Source: an uncultured Collinsella sp. (GTDB taxonomy: Bacteria; Actinomycetota; Coriobacteriia; Coriobacteriales; Coriobacteriaceae). From it: a stretch of 25,599 bases of DNA. The notes under the pieces are model-generated. The model was given only the letters and a program-made list of their open reading frames with translations. It was not told the origin of the DNA and made no database searches. A program made the position numbers and the translations under genes. Below are positions 23,902 to 25,599 of the stretch, piece by piece (within the stretch, counting starts at the first letter, position 1; each line of letters starts with the position of its first letter). The DNA lies in the NCBI GenBank assembly GCA_900552755.1, contig USAY01000013.1, forward strand, positions 1 to 25,599, written 5' to 3'.

Positions 23902-24546
23902 ATGCCTAGGAAACCGACGGGGACCCTCTTCTACCGCATATGCAAGAGAACATTCGACATAGCCTTCAGCGCCGGGTGCACCGCGGTGCTGGCGATTCCC
24001 ATGGCCTGTGTCTGCGCCGCGATCTGCGTGGAGTCTCCTGGCTTTCCGGTCTACACGCAGGAGCGCGTGGGCAGGGGAGGCAGGGTGATCCGCGTGCTTA
24101 AGCTCCGCAGCATGGTCGCCGATGCCAACGACGTGCGTAAGTACCTGAGCCCCGAGCAACTGCGCCAGTGGGAGGTGGAGCGCAAGGTCGACGACGACCC
24201 GCGCATCACCAAGGTTGGCAAGTTCATCCGAAAGTGCTCCATCGACGAGGTACCGCAGTTCCTCAACGTGCTCAAGGGCGACCTGTCCGTGATCGGCCCG
24301 CGCCCCATCACGCGCGACGAGCTCGATCAGCACTTCACCGACGAGGAGAAGGAGGAGTTGCTGAGCGTCACCCCGGGCATCACCGGCCTGTGGCAGGCCA
24401 CCGACCGCAACGCTGCGACCTTCGAGAGCGGCCTGCGCCAGAAGATAGAGCTCCATTACGTGCGGAACCGCTGCTTCCGTATGGACTGGAGGTGTTTCAC
24501 GGGCACCTTCGGTGCCATGTTTGGCAAAAGGAGGACTGGGCGATGA
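23902..24546 (+). CDS. Undecaprenyl-phosphate sugar phosphotransferase, second copy
   Basis: A 214-residue member of the same family as its upstream neighbour, lacking the long polar N-terminus. The re-entrant helix is at about 18-43 (IAFSAGCTAVLAIPMACV). Core motifs are LKLRSMVADAND (66-77), DDDPRITKVGKFIRK (97-111), the pair Asp115-Glu116 in CSIDEVPQF, VIGPRPITRDE (130-140) and PGITGLWQATDRN (158-170). It is clearly paralogous but not a recent duplicate, since spacing and C-terminus differ (this copy ends FGKRRTGR). Its sugar is unknown. The stop overlaps the next ATG (ATGA at 24543-24546), indicating translational coupling to the GT2 gene. The ribosome-binding site is weak. Confidence 0.88.
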   Translation: MPRKPTGTLFYRICKRTFDIAFSAGCTAVLAIPMACVCAAICVESPGFPVYTQERVGRGGRVIRVLKLRSMVADANDVRKYLSPEQLRQWEVERKVDDDPRITKVGKFIRKCSIDEVPQFLNVLKGDLSVIGPRPITRDELDQHFTDEEKEELLSVTPGITGLWQATDRNAATFESGLRQKIELHYVRNRCFRMDWRCFTGTFGAMFGKRRTGR

Positions 24547-25415
24547 CGAAGGTTTCCCTTGTGATTCCGACCCTCAATGCTGAGAGCGACATCGAGGGGC
24601 TGCTCAATCGCATATATCGTCAGACCCGTCGTCCCGATGAGGTTATTGTAGTCGATTCGAACTCTTCCGATAGTACGGTCGATATCGTCAAGACGTTTGA
24701 GTGGGTTCGCTTGGTCAGTATCCAGCGCTCTGAATTCAATCATGGTCTCACTCGTGATATGGCGCTTAGGAAATCCACTGGGGATATCGTCTGCTTTATG
24801 ACGCAGGATGCCGTACCCGCTGACGATTCCTACATCGAGAACCTTATTGCCCCCATTCTTTCCGATGACCGCGTAGCGGTTTCATCCGGGCGCCAGCTTC
24901 CCAAGGACGATGCGCGGAGGTTCGAACAGCTCGTTCGTGAGTTCAACTACGGTCTAGAATCCAATGTTCGCTCTAAGGCCGACGTCGCGACCATGGGAAT
25001 CAAGGCGTATTTCGCCACCGACGTATGTTCGGCGTACCGCCGCAGCGCTTATATAGAGCTCGGCGGTTTCGGAAAGACGGATATGAGCGAGGACATGCTT
25101 ATGGCTGCGAAGGCCGTAAACGCCGGCTACTCGGTTGCATATGCCGCCGACGCCTGTGTGCATCACTCGCATAACCTTACTCCAGCCGAGCAGTATCGTC
25201 GCAACTACGCGATCGGCCGTTTCCTCGAGTCGAATAGGCAGATTGTTTCCTGCGCCTCCGAGGTCGGGGAGGGCGGGAGGCTCGTCAAGTCTGTCTCCCG
25301 CCAGCTTCTGCACGAGGGGAATATCCGGGAATTTGTCGCATTTGGCTTCGACTGCTGCGCTCGCCTTCTCGGAAACCGAGCCGGCCGCAGGGCCGCAAGA
25401 AAAGAAAGGCTATAG
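24543..25415 (+). CDS. GT2 glycosyltransferase, rhamnosyltransferase-like
   Basis: A 290-residue inverting GT-A enzyme. It starts KVSLVIPTLNAE, with nucleotide-sugar contact DSNSSDST (38-45), the segment SEFNHGLTRD (63-72) resembling the F-HG-TRN signature of rhamnosyltransferases, FMTQDA with Asp89 in place of a DxD, and SEDMLMAAKA with Glu183-Asp184 near the base position. No membrane segment is obvious; the C-terminus is basic (RRAARKERL). An rmlA gene, whose product starts dTDP-rhamnose synthesis, follows after three bases, supporting rhamnose as donor sugar. The frame runs further upstream inside the previous gene, but the coupled ATG at 24543 gives the family-like N-terminus. T-rich codons set it apart from its neighbours. 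Confidence 0.85.
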   Translation: MTKVSLVIPTLNAESDIEGLLNRIYRQTRRPDEVIVVDSNSSDSTVDIVKTFEWVRLVSIQRSEFNHGLTRDMALRKSTGDIVCFMTQDAVPADDSYIENLIAPILSDDRVAVSSGRQLPKDDARRFEQLVREFNYGLESNVRSKADVATMGIKAYFATDVCSAYRRSAYIELGGFGKTDMSEDMLMAAKAVNAGYSVAYAADACVHHSHNLTPAEQYRRNYAIGRFLESNRQIVSCASEVGEGGRLVKSVSRQLLHEGNIREFVAFGFDCCARLLGNRAGRRAARKERL

Positions 25416-25418
25416 CTA

Positions 25419-25599
25419 ATGAAAGGCATCATCCTCGCCGGCGGGTCCGGCACGCGCCTGTACCCGCTCACGCTCGTGACCTCCAAGCAGCTGCTGCCGG
25501 TCTACGACAAGCCCATGATCTACTACCCGCTTAGCACCCTCATGCTGGCGGGCATCCGGGACATCCTGGTCATCTCCACGCCGACCGACCTGCCCAACT
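25419..25599 (+). CDS. rmlA: Glucose-1-phosphate thymidylyltransferase, N-terminal part (cut by window end)
   Basis: The first 60 residues are present and the frame is open to the window end. It starts MKGIILAGGSGTRLYPLT, the nucleotide-binding loop of RmlA/RfbA, followed by SKQLLPVYDKPMIYYPL and ISTPTDLP. RmlA makes dTDP-glucose from dTTP and glucose 1-phosphate, the first step to dTDP-L-rhamnose. GAAAGG (25404-25409) is the ribosome-binding site, nine bases before the ATG. Further rml genes probably lie downstream of the window. Confidence 0.93.
   Translation, partial: MKGIILAGGSGTRLYPLTLVTSKQLLPVYDKPMIYYPLSTLMLAGIRDILVISTPTDLPN

Noticed and set aside
24168..24542. Long N-terminal extension of the GT2 glycosyltransferase
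   Set aside because: It overlaps the second sugar transferase in another frame; the ATG at 24543 gives the family start and is coupled to the preceding stop.

Overview
The window looks like a chromosomal segment of a Coriobacteriia actinobacterium, most likely Collinsella or a close relative. The DNA is mostly GC-rich, gltX-type and priA-def-fmt-rsmB housekeeping genes are clustered, the glycogen operon carries a GlgC/GlgD pair, and several intergenic gaps hold long, nearly perfect inverted repeats. The assignment is inferred from composition and gene content; no 16S rRNA is present.

Layout. (1) 1-6245, plus strand: 3' end of gltX with its terminator, then priA, def, fmt and rsmB (replication restart and translation/rRNA maturation). 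Inverted repeats precede priA, separate def from fmt, and follow rsmB. (2) 6407-19830, minus strand: a small FmdB-type zinc ribbon protein, a 1098-residue GH13-GH77 fusion, then the glycogen operon, transcribed glgB-glgP-glgC-glgD-glgA. GlgC/GlgD make ADP-glucose, GlgA elongates, GlgB branches, GlgP phosphorolyses, and the fusion protein probably trims and disproportionates the maltodextrins. GlgA and GlgB both end in long Lys/Ala/Thr-rich tails like those of histone H1. (3) 19831-20161: a divergent regulatory region with repeats of TGGTAAAAC, which also occur upstream of the GH13-GH77 gene. (4) 20162-21764, plus strand: a HAD-family phosphatase, a thiamine pyrophosphokinase, an inverted repeat at its end, and a tRNA-Ala(GGC) with clear promoter and terminator. 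(5) 21765-22498: about 730 bases without a convincing gene, probably the promoter and a long structured leader of the next locus. (6) 22499-25599, plus strand: the start of a surface polysaccharide locus. It has a LoaP-type NusG paralogue, two tandem phosphoglycosyl transferases (the first with a G9 tract at its 3' end), a rhamnosyltransferase-like GT2 enzyme, and the start of rmlA, suggesting a rhamnose-containing polymer.

The best candidates for something undescribed are the H1-like tails shared by two glycogen enzymes, the shared TGGTAAAAC motif, the structured leader before loaP, the G9 tract in the sugar transferase, and the family of long intergenic inverted repeats.
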